Assembly: GCA_027625915.1 (NCBI GenBank)
Contig: JANTQA010000063.1
Coordinates: 5,475,501-5,539,500 of the forward strand
Source: Anaeramoeba flamelloides
Taxonomy: Eukaryota; Metamonada; Anaeramoebidae
Length of the DNA stretch: 64,000 nt
Direction of reading: 5' to 3'
A program made the translations under genes and the position numbers. Below, piece by piece: positions 33,130-43,200 of this stretch; within the stretch, counting starts at the first letter, position 1, and the number at the start of each line of letters is the position of its first letter. Below the pieces are notes generated by a model that searched no databases, was not told where the DNA came from, and saw only the letters and a list, made by a program, of their open reading frames with translations.

Positions 33130-33744
33130 ATGACAAACAAAGAGTCAATTGTGTTTGTTGGTGGGTTAAATCCTCAAGTTTGTTTATTGTTTTTTTTTTA
33201 ATAACAGAAATTCCTTCTTATTTTTCTATGATTTCTTTTCGATACTTGTTTGCATTTTTTTGTTATATTATCAGGACGATGAAGAATTTTTAAAAGAAGT
33301 TTTTTCACAATTTGGCACTGTATCTTCAACTCGTGTAATTAAGGATCAATACAACAACCAGTCAAAACAGTATTTTTGTTTTTTTATTTTTTTTTTTTTT
33401 TTTGATTTACTTCCTCCTTTTTACGTTTATTGTTAATTCCATTAACTTTTTTCTTTCTTTTCTAATCAAAAACGCCTTGAAAATAACCATTCTAAAAAGG
33501 TTTGGCTTTGTAACATTTGAAACGGTCGAAGACGCACAAAAAGTTCAATCCATGGAACACATCCCTTACAAAGGAAGAGTTGTAAGATTTCAATTTTCTT
33601 GTTTTTTGAATATTTTTTTTTTTTCTTATTTCAAATCTCAAACATTTTTTTTGATTGTAGACTCTCAAAAGGAAAACAAAAAATTCTTTGTTCATTTTCA
33701 AATATAGAAAGAATTATTTTAGAAATCAAAAAAAAAAAAATTGA
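33130..33744 (+). CDS. single-RRM RNA-binding protein, four exons
   Basis: Exons 33130-33177, 33275-33369, 33500-33581 and 33661-33744 join through GT..AG introns of 97, 130 and 79 bp (phases 0, 2, 0) to give 102 residues ending at TGA. RNP2 is VFVGGL (residues 8-13) and RNP1 QFGFVTFE (48-55), both with the aromatic residues that stack on RNA. The domain begins at residue 7 and ends near KGRVVTLKRK, leaving a basic tail of about 20 residues. The EDAQKVQSMEHIPYKGR segment recalls DAZ/Boule and DAZAP1-type RRMs, proteins that bind mRNA 3' regions, but assignment beyond a lone RRM is a guess. The third donor GTAAGA lies inside what would otherwise read on as VVRFQF. No single open frame covers the gene, so it is easily missed. 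Confidence 0.85.
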
Positions 33745-34022
33745 TCTTCTCTTTTTGTTTTTTAATTATTTCCTTTTTACAAAACAAAACAAGAAAAAAT
33801 CCAAATAAAACAAAAACAAAAATTAAACAACTTTGAAGAATTAAAGTTTCCATCAGCTCTTTTGGTCTAAACAAAATTTGATCGGAATCTAAAAAAACTT
33901 GCTTTGGTTAACTAAAAACGAATTGAATTTTTGACAACAACTCCTCCGATCTCGTCAAATTGCTTGTTTTCTTTCATCCATCATTTTCACAATTCAGTTT
34001 TAGGATAATTAACAAATTCAGA

Positions 34023-34184
34023 GACTGGTATTTACATAATTAATGGGAAATAATTTTCACTTCATTTTCATTTTCCCTTTTCAAATAGGGAACATAAATC
34101 ACAATCTACTTCTTTGAAAACTCTCTTTTTACAAGAAAAACGAAGTGAAACTTTTTTCCCGTTTATTAAGCAAAAAACTGTCTG
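34023..34184. mobile_element. 162-bp MITE, family F copy 1
   Basis: The ends are inverted: CTGGTATTTACATAAT and ATGGGAAATAATTTTCACTT on the left; AAGTGAAACTTTTTTCCCGT and AAAAAACTG on the right. The same architecture occurs at 46213-46384 and 54238-54399. No open frame. Confidence 0.7.
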
Positions 34185-34804
34185 AATAAAGTTGTTTTAA
34201 AAAAGTAAAGACCAAAAAAAGTAAATAAAAAAGCCCTGAAAATAGGTCTATTTTTGTTTGTCAACTTTTTTATAGATACTTTTGAAAACTTTTTTTAAAA
34301 ACAACTATCAAAAGAAAGGTTCTAGTTTCCTCAAAAATAAGCACAAACACAATAAACGAAATTTATAAAAGTTATTTTTCATGTTACAATTTTTTGGAAA
34401 ATCAGTTTTACTGATAAATTCCCATTAACCATTTGAGAAAAAAAGTGAAACGAAGAAAAACAGTAAACATGATTTTTAATTAGAAACCTTAAAAGAATCA
34501 CAGAAACCCGAAAATGAAAATTAAGATCGAATCATAAAAGAATAAAAAAACGAAATAATTTTTGACAAAATGAAGGATTCAACACAATAAAAGTTTTTAT
34601 AAACTATCTTTTGGTATGGATTTATCTTGGATTGATCAATTATTAAAAATTTGTCGAAAAAATTGATTATTTTTGAGATCTTCCTAAAACAATTAATCGG
34701 ATTTCTTGAAAAAAGTAGAGATTCAACTTGTGTTTGTTGATTCAATTGATAGTTGTATAATGTATCGTTCTTTGAAGTTAAACTGTTTCTTCTTTTAATT
34801 GATT

Positions 34805-35397
34805 TTACTTTTCATATTCAGGCTTCTGCGATTCTATTAAGGTTTCCAATTCAAAATTGTCTTGAACTTTTTTTCCCAAATAACAATTTGAAAAAAACTT
34901 TTGGTTTCCTTGAATAAAATACATGGGATAATTTAACAAGCAATTTAAATTCAAACATTTATTGTTTATTCTATTTGTAATTCCAATTATTGGCGAATCA
35001 AGCGAAACAAAAGTGCTAATGTAATTTTCATACATTGCCCAGAGGATAAAATCGAATTTAGGGAATAACTAATGGTACTTGATATAAGGGGCTAGTTTCT
35101 ATAATTTTTTTTAAGGCCAATTTCTAAATAAGGATTCCTTATCTAGAAATATGTTTAATATTGAAAATAAACAGGGTTTTCAATTCTAAGTTATTGGCAA
35201 AAAATTTTCTCAATCTCTATTAAATTTAGGTAAAAAAATTTAATAGAGATTAGTCTCTTAATGATAGATAGTGCCGACAGTCGAAAATCTACAAAGTTTT
35301 TTTTTTTTTTGAATTGCTTTTTAATGAGGACGAAAATAATTATCAAATTAATTGGAATTATCAGCATTAAGAGTATAGTCATCACCACCACACCCAT
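34805..35397 (-). CDS. possible small membrane protein, two exons (weak)
   Basis: The frame at 35397 starts MGVVVMTILLMLIIPINL and continues with a hydrophobic run ending LIKKQFKKKK, a clear signal-anchor followed by basic residues. A separate frame (34805-35035) encodes a non-random 76-residue piece with two Cys near LNLNCLLNYP and one in SNCYLGKK, ending LIESQKPEYEK. A donor GT near 35295 and an acceptor ATTAG near 35067 could join them, which would make a repeat (35108-35265) part of the intron. I recognise no family. Either half may be a remnant. Confidence 0.3.
35108..35265 (-). repeat. dispersed repeat, copy 2
   Basis: Reverse-orientation match of 4852-5012. On this strand it reads AGAAATTGGCC-like at one end and TAATAGAGATT at the other. 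It lies where an intron is proposed for the small membrane protein. Confidence 0.65.
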
Positions 35398-35627
35398 GTT
35401 GTGGGCTACCCTTTAAGAATGATAATGCCAAATTAGACGTATTTTGTTGAAAAATTCATAAGAAATACAAGTAAAGATTCAAAGGATTTTAATTTGATTA
35501 ATTCAAAAAAAAATATAGAACAAATTTTTTCTTGTTTGTATATTTCAACATGCTTAAATTGCATCTATATAAGTGTAAATAATTTTCTTTAGAGACAAAA
35601 CCGATCCACTTCCATTTACAATTGTTC

Positions 35628-36178
35628 TATAATCATATTATCTTTGTATCTGTCAAAGGTAGCTCAATTTTTTTTTTCCAAATACTAATTATTTTTTATA
35701 ATTGGCCTTTGAAGAGCAAAGAAAAAATAAGTAGAATAATAAACATCTAAGAATTGTTGATATCTTTATCAAAAAAATCTAATTAATCAATATATTTTCA
35801 AAAAAATTAAAAAACTCCAAATACTTAGGTCACCTTTGAGAAAAACAACAATGTTCATTTTGATCTTCAATTGAAGATCCAAATAAAATTCCAATAGAAA
35901 TCAATATTATTTTTCTACAATCATTATTACACTGTTTCAATAACATTAGATTAACGTGTTTTTAACAAGTGACTATTGATCTTGTTACAAAAAAAAAATT
36001 TAAAAATTAGTTATTTATCAAAAAAAATTAAAAATAAAAAAATTGAAAAATGTGAAAAAATGATTTCAATTTTGAAAATTTCCCAAATTATATTATTTCT
36101 TCTAATAACAATTCAAACCCTTTAAACACATTTAATCCATTCTATTACAACTGGGCCCCTTTGCCTGGAAAATAGTTT
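35628..36178 (-). mobile_element. family C copy 2
   Basis: Reverse-orientation copy of the element nested in MTHFR intron 3. The ends are CTTTGTATCTGTCAAAGGTAG and CCCTTTGCCTGGAAAATAG. Internal blocks AATGTTCATTTTGATCTTCA and CCAATAGAAATCAATATT match the other copy. Here it stands alone, which helps define the borders. Confidence 0.7.
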
Positions 36179-37197
36179 ATTTGTAAAATCTGTGCCTTTG
36201 TTATATTCTTTTTGAAAGGTAACTCAATTGAAAAATGAAAAAAAAATGATAAAACAAACTCTAATATATCTAAAAAAGTATCAAATTTCTACACTTCAAA
36301 ACGTTATACAATTGTATACAAAATTTAAAGGAATAAAGATTTAAACTTGGAATTTGAGTTTCACTCTTTGAAGATTTTTTTTGAAAAAATGTATTTAATT
36401 TTTCTTGTTGATTTTTGGAAATTTATTATACACCACATACTAGTTTGTTTTGAATTCAAATTAAACACCTTTCAAGATAATTTTTTTTTTTTCAGTGTCA
36501 AAAAGAAAATTTTACACCGTAATTACTGTTATCATAAATAGAGACATCATATTTGTACGTGTATATTTTATGAACTAAACTCTATCTCAAAAAGTTTTGT
36601 TTGCTGGTTTTATAAAAGTGACATTTTTTTGCTAACTAAATTGGAGATTAAGATTTAAACTAATTTTCTCTTTTTTCTTTTTTATAAAATAATAATACTA
36701 GTCATTATAATCTGTTAATTAAACCTGCAAATAAAATTAAAAATATGAACAAAAATTTTTTAAACGACAACTAAGGATTTTTTTATTTGAAAAAAATAGT
36801 AATAAAATTAAAAAAATCAATTCATCGATTCTACTTCTCAACCAATAACCGGATTGATGATTTCCCCCTCCGAACTAACCAAAAATCCAAGAATTTTACA
36901 ATTAATCAAATCCCAAACATAATCTTTTTTAAAAAAAAAAAATTTTGTATCAAAAACAAAATTGTTTATTAAAAAAAAATTATACACCAGACTTGATTTT
37001 TTTAATCAATTAAACAATTGATTTTTATTGTTTTTCAGAGAGCCAAAATTTTTTTTATGTTTGGAACCAAAGAACCAAAAAAAAAAAAAAATCTCATCTT
37101 CTCATTTCTTCGGTGCCAAAATTTCCTTCTTAACAAATTGAAATAAAATCAACTGTCATCTGAAAAAAATTTTTGTCTTCAATGTATTGCTAAAGGC

Positions 37198-37244
37198 TCA
37201 TGACGCAAAGCAAATTTTAATAATTTTGCTTCTTGTGTCGTGTC
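37198..37244. other. imperfect hairpin
   Basis: GACGCAA-AGCAAA pairs with TTTGCT-TC-TTGTGTC across a short AT loop, with one G-T wobble and a two-base bulge. It is one of the few places in the intergenic DNA with relatively high GC. It could be part of a small RNA gene; no snoRNA or tRNA signature is clear. Confidence 0.25.
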
Positions 37245-37735
37245 CAAGAATTGTTGAATACACCAAGACCTATATTCAAATTTCATTAACTTTTCAATTC
37301 AGAAAATTGTTGACTCTTAACATATAATATATTTGAATTTATTCTTATATTTTTTTGACAACACCTTACAACTGAGTATTCTGTATTTAAAAATTTTGAA
37401 TTTTGAATTTTAATTCAAAAAGGTAGAAAGAAAAAATTAAAAAAAAACAAATTGAAAATTTTAATAATTACACTTTGTTTTAAATTGATAAAAACACTAA
37501 AAAATTTTTTTAACAAATAATTTGAAGTGAGCAACAACTTTTGGATTTTATTTTTTATTAAAAAAAAAATTTGTTACACTTTTTAAATTTTTTTTTTTTT
37601 TCTTGTTTTTTTCTTTGAATTTATATAAATACTTAAAAAGAGCCTTTTTTAAAAATGATATTTTTATTTAATTAATTTCTTCTTTCCATTATTTTGAATT
37701 TTCTTAAAAATTTGTTATATTTATAAATATACAAG

Positions 37736-37930
37736 ATGAATGTCGGAGAAGCTGTCAGAAAACCACCCACCGATATTAGCTATATGTTGCTCGCAGTTTA
37801 TTTACTCCAAAAAATTCCAGAAGTGCAAACAAGTGGATTGAATCGAACACAGCAGCGAAAACTTGATGAATATTATCAAGAACTTCATAAAAATTATCAA
37901 GAATATCTCAAACAACGTTTAAAAAAATAA
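37736..37930 (+). CDS. 64-residue conserved-looking protein of unknown role
   Basis: I do not recognise it. It begins MNVGEAVRKPPTDISYMLLA and ends with a charged helix rich in Lys, Gln, Glu and Tyr (RKLDEYYQELHKNYQEYL), likely a coiled coil. Composition is balanced (Gly, Pro, Ala, Val, Arg all used) and GC is higher than around it, so it is probably coding despite its size. ATG is preceded by ATACAAG, so it could be a whole small gene or a last exon beginning at the Met. It is followed closely by AATAAA-type signals (37928 and 37966). No transmembrane segment beyond a short MLLAVYLL. Confidence 0.6.
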   Translation: MNVGEAVRKPPTDISYMLLAVYLLQKIPEVQTSGLNRTQQRKLDEYYQELHKNYQEYLKQRLKK

Positions 37931-38656
37931 ATTCTTATTCTATTTGAATCAGAACCTAAAATGAAAAATAAATATTATTTTTTTGGGTATAAACTCTTTC
38001 CTAAAAATTATTGACAAACCAAAATTTTTAATTTAGTAAATTTCTTTCTTACTATTCCATATAATGAGGAATAATTATTAAAATTACACTTAATATCACA
38101 TTATTAGTATTCAATTTGATATCGTTTGATGATCTAGAAATTTGAAGAATTAATATAAAATCACTTTAGGTAAAAAAAAATAATGTATCTAATATTTGAT
38201 TTGAAATATAGTTTTCCATTTTCATTTTTCTATCATGAAGAACACAAAACTTAAGATATTGTTTTTTTTTTTTTTATTTTAACATATTGTACTTTATTAA
38301 AACTTTTCGATATCTTGTATTGATTTGTTCAAAATAGTTTTTATCTAAATTGAAATTGATCAATTTTATTGTCGCTTTTATTTAGAGATTCTTTTTTTTT
38401 ATTTTTATTTTTTAATTTGAAGGATTTATGAAATTGCTAGTCAAAAAACATACAATTATTTGATTAGTTTATGATAAAATTCTCCTAATTATTAAATATT
38501 CCTTCTTAATAAAATATTAAAGATTGTAACATCTCTTTACAAGACCACTAAGAAAACACTATCCCTTTTTTTTTTTTTTTTTTTTTTTGTATAAAAAGGG
38601 AAAATTATAACTTATCAAATTTGGTCAAAATAGTAAATTCTATTGAAATAAACTAA

Positions 38657-39176
38657 ATTCCAAAAAATTGGACACATTTTAAACAGTTGAAAAAATAACA
38701 ACACTACTCTTTAAATACAAATTGAAAATATTTATGATTTGTCAAACTATTTCATTTTTTTTCTTTTTTGTTTTTTTTTCATTTCCTTTTTTCCAGTTAT
38801 GAAATTTGTTTCATTAGATCTGGAAATTTTCATCGATGGTTGATAGAATGTTAATGTTGACTTTTTTAAATTAGAAAACCACATACAATTGGTAAATACT
38901 AACCTACCCTTTGATCGATCAACAATTGTTGGTTAAATTTCAACAAATATACCAATACAATTGTTGTTCAGCTCGTTTCATTATTTTGGACACACCTGTT
39001 TTTATTTTTGAGTTTTATATTTTTTATTTCATTTGGGTTAAAAATGATTACTTAAAATAACACTAATACTATGTAACTTCAATTTGTTTTTATCTTAAGT
39101 TTGGAAAAATATTATAAATTGCGATTGTTTTTTTTTTGACTATTTTTGATTTTAGGTGTGTTCAAATTTTTGGAAT
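38657..39176 (+). mobile_element. 520-bp non-autonomous DNA element, family E copy 2
   Basis: The ends are inverted: ATTCCAAAAAATTGGACACA on the left and TGTGTTCAAATTTTTGGAAT on the right. The body matches the copy in MTHFR intron 3 (25126-25656) in the same orientation. This copy has the better preserved ends. Confidence 0.75.
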
Positions 39177-39835
39177 GGGATTTATCATGTACGTAGGTAT
39201 TTAAAAACAATTTTTAGGTGGTACATTCATGATCAAATATGTCAGAGTCTGTAAGAGTGTATTAGGGTAGTTTGATTTCATACTAAGGAATTTTTGTCAG
39301 GATTTTGAAAATAAAATAATTAAGACACGAATTAGACTATTGTAACTTGTTAAGGGGTAAAAATTTTCCACTAAATTTTGGTAGCTAAAATTGGGTTTAG
39401 TGTAAAATTTTGAATATTATTTTGTATTGGTAATTTCAGTATTTTGGATTTTCTTCAAGTTAAATGATAAAATACTACTAATCTTAAAAAGAATCTTTTT
39501 GGTTTTTTCTATAAATATTAAAAACCATTAAAAATTTTCATACCTATGAAAATAATGAAGAAACTCTTTATAAATACGACAAAATTCAATTTGATAAAAT
39601 TTGAAATTTTACCAAATTTGATTTTTAATAAATGACCAGTATTAAATGTTTACAATGAAATTGAAAAATTTAAAGATGTGGATAGTCAATTTATTTGTCT
39701 TTACTGTAATAAAAAAAAAGTTAAATCAAAATATTGACAAACCATTGATAGATTTCTTCAAAAAATAAAATAAAAAAATTATAATTAAAATGCATTCAAA
39801 GTTGTAAAACTGTTTAAAGTTTTTATTAAAAGGAA

Positions 39836-39836
39836 A

Positions 39837-39867
<31 letters not shown>

Positions 39868-39881
39868 AAGAAAGAAAGAAA
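39836..39881. repeat. GAAA/GA microsatellite
   Basis: AAAG units change to a run of GA dinucleotides and back to AAAG units, with purines only on the plus strand. Confidence 0.9.
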
Positions 39882-40275
39882 TGATTATATTCAAGAATAT
39901 TTAACAATTAAAAAGATACCCTTTAATTCATAATAATTGTTTATTACAATTTATATCGAGTTAAGGCGGGGTATAAAAAAGTACGTTATTTAATATTAAT
40001 TAAAAATTAATATAAAAAAAAAAAAATATTAAAATGAATAATTGAATTACTTTTTGATCCAAATAATTAAAGATTTTTTTTTACAAACTACTTAAAATTA
40101 TTTGTAATGCTATGAGCATTTTTGTTTTTTGTATTATTTCAAAATTCCATTAAAATATTCTTAAAATGAAATCGCAAAGGATATAAAGATAAATTATAAA
40201 TATATATTATATTTATTAATTTAAAGAATATCTGTCGATAAAGAATCTTTGTGTAAGATTAGCAAAGTAAGCATT

Positions 40276-43200
40276 TTACATAAACCCCATGTCTTTTGAA
40301 TGGTTCGAAATCACTATATTTTTTATTACTTCAAAAATATGCTTAATATTTTCGGTATCTATCGCGCAAGTTGTGTGAGTGAAAATCGGATTATCTTTCT
40401 TATAAAGTTTCTCAAATTCGTTCTGGATAAATTTCAACCCGTTTTCAAAATTGCAACCACCATTGTATCCTTTAAAGCAAACATTGAGATCTGCATGTTT
40501 CATTTTTTCTTCAAATAAATCGATTTTATTTAGAAATAGAATAATTGAAGTGTCTATAAACCATCTTGAATTGCAAATTTCATCAAAAAGTAGTAATGCT
40601 TCGTTTATTTTTCTTACATTTCGATCCTCAAAGAGCACTTCGTTATACCCACTCAAGGAAGCAACAAATATCAGTAACGTTACATCCTGGAAACAATGCA
40701 TCCATTTTCTTCTTTCGTTTCTTTGACCACCAACATCAGTGATAGTAAAATTTAATGAGCCATATGTGAAATGCTCTTCTTTAATACCTGTGGTCCTTGT
40801 TCGACAATTTAAAATATCTTGTCTTGTTGGAATATATTTTGGATCAAATATTCGATCAATATCATCAAGAAAACTTTGGGTATTAATTTAAGAATAACAG
40901 AATAAGAATAAATTTGGAAAAATGAAAATTGAAAATTTGCATTAAAATTTAGATTTAAAAATTCTTGATATTTTAATTCTTGAATTGATTTTGAAGAATT
41001 ACATTGTATTTGTCTTTGATTATTAATAACACACCTATTGCCTTTCTTTTCTTTTTCCTTTTTTCTTTTCTTTTCATTTTTTTTGAAATTCTAAAGGCAA
41101 TTTAAATATTAGTTTTTCCAAAGGAAATAGAGAAATTAATCAAAATTATTTTTTAGTGAAAAAAAAAAATGAGATTATCATGAGCTTGGTTAATAATCAC
41201 AAATTTCTTAAATTTTCAGCAATTAAACAAGTTTTAATATATTTAACATATATTTGTGAAAATATCTCTATCAACAATAACAAGGCCTTACTCGGATAAA
41301 AACAGAACAACAACTTCAATTAAATAATGGAATTATAACAATTAAAACAAAATGAGGATGAAATGGATCCCTATCCCCCACATCCTTTTTTTTTTTTGTT
41401 GTACCCTTTTGAAACAGTTGTGGTGATCAGTAAAGAGTAAGAAATGATCGATCAGAAAATGACTTGAATTTTTGTTAGTGACTGATTTTTTTAAAGTTTA
41501 AATTGTATCATTATTGTTATTTTTTACAACATTCCATATTTACAATAGTGTATTTGGATAAAAAATGGGAAAAGATTTTGACTTCATTTTCCTTATTTTT
41601 CTTGTACAAATACAAAATTTGTAAGAAATAGACTGTAATTAATGTTTTCTACATTTATTTATTTGTTTGAATGTACTTTTTATTGTTTGTATTATTATCT
41701 TGGATAAACTAACACAGTAACTGAAAGTCGGATTAGGAACTGAATAAAAAATATCCAGATGAAAATTTTCTCCCTTTAAAATTTCAAATGCCAGCAAAAA
41801 AAAAAAAAAAAAACAAAATACTAAGAATTAAATAAATCAGTATAGTTCCGATTTTAAAAAGGAAAATCATAAGCTAACCTAAAAGTATACATTCCCACAA
41901 AAAATAAATAAACAAAAGTATAAATTTTTCTCAATATAAATTTATGTCGTTTGAACCATAAATGGGAAAATATTTTCACTTCCTTCCCTTTTCGCTTTTT
42001 TTTCTTAACAAAGTATGAAATCTCAAAGAAATTGATTGGAATTGGTGTGATCTCTATTAATTTATTTGGGTCTTTTTTTTGTGTGCTTGTTATTTATATA
42101 CTGATATCTGCATAATAAATGGGGAAATATTTACATTTAATTTTCGAATTTTTCTTTTATAAATTGAGTTTTCCAAAAAGAAATAGATTGTAATTTGTGA
42201 ATCTATATTTATTTATTTGGTATTATTTTTTTTTTGTCCATTGGCACATGAACTAAGAACAGTACTCGAAGTCAGATTTTTGAGAATTGAAAAAAAAAAC
42301 AATAACCAGATGATAATTTTATCCCATTTTACAGTTTGTTAAATAACCCGTGTTCACTTTTTTTTTATGTGTGTTTTTGAAAATTATAGTATTGTTTTTT
42401 TTTTTTTAACTGTTGTTTTTTGAAATAACTGTTGTTTTTTGAAATAACTGTTGTTTTTTTTAAATGTTTTATTTTTTTCTTACTGTTGTTTACTGTTTTT
42501 ATTTTGTGTTTAATGAAAAATACAATTTAGAATAACTATACTTTCCAATCAAACAATATTTAAAATAGATCATATTATCAAAGTGTTTTTCTACAGCCTT
42601 CAAGACCAATCTCCTCATAAAAGAGATTTAATTCAACCAAAATTTAAACAAAACAACACCAAAACCCACAACAATCAAATCTTTCAATTTGAATAAATAC
42701 AAAAAAAAACAATAAAAAGAGTTTCTTAAAAACTTTTTTGCTGGTATCCCCACATGATCAAAAATGAGATACATTAATTTTTCAAAGTTTTTTGAAATTG
42801 AAATAATTAAAAAAAAATTCATCTCATTTACCTTTTTACTTTAAGTCAATCGTCTTCAAATCATATCTTGTAATTGGATGACTTTATTTATTTGGTTCTT
42901 TTTTTTGCCTATATTAGATGAGATAAGAATCCTCAGTGAAGAAATATTTCATATTGAATCAAAAGTTAATTAGCCGATGTTTTATCTAATTAAAATTCTA
43001 CAAGAACATGCTCCAATTATCATAAGCTATTTCCAAGAATGTGGGGCAAATTTATTTTAAAATATATGTATGTAACACATTCTTCAAAAAAGGATTTTAA
43101 TATATAAAATCATTGACCACCATTTATAGATTCTTGATAATAATTCAATTTGTTTCTTAGTATTGTATTGCAGAAATAAAATATATTAAAATTTATTATC

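Larger units (their letters stand above)
33745..37735. other. intergenic region rich in inverted-repeat elements
   Basis: Contains a family F MITE (34023-34184), a possible small membrane-protein gene (34805-35397, minus), a repeat inside that model (35108-35265), a family C element (35628-36178) and an imperfect hairpin (37198-37244). The remainder shows nothing recognisable. Confidence 0.5.
37931..40275. other. intergenic with one DNA element and a purine microsatellite
   Basis: Holds the family E element at 38657-39176 and a GA-rich microsatellite at 39836-39881. A run of about 20 T lies at 38569-38588. Nothing else recognised. Confidence 0.5.

Noticed and set aside
39836-39881. GAAA/GA tract considered as a telomere-like or CRISPR-like array
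   Set aside because: It is a plain microsatellite without spacers and is internal to the window.
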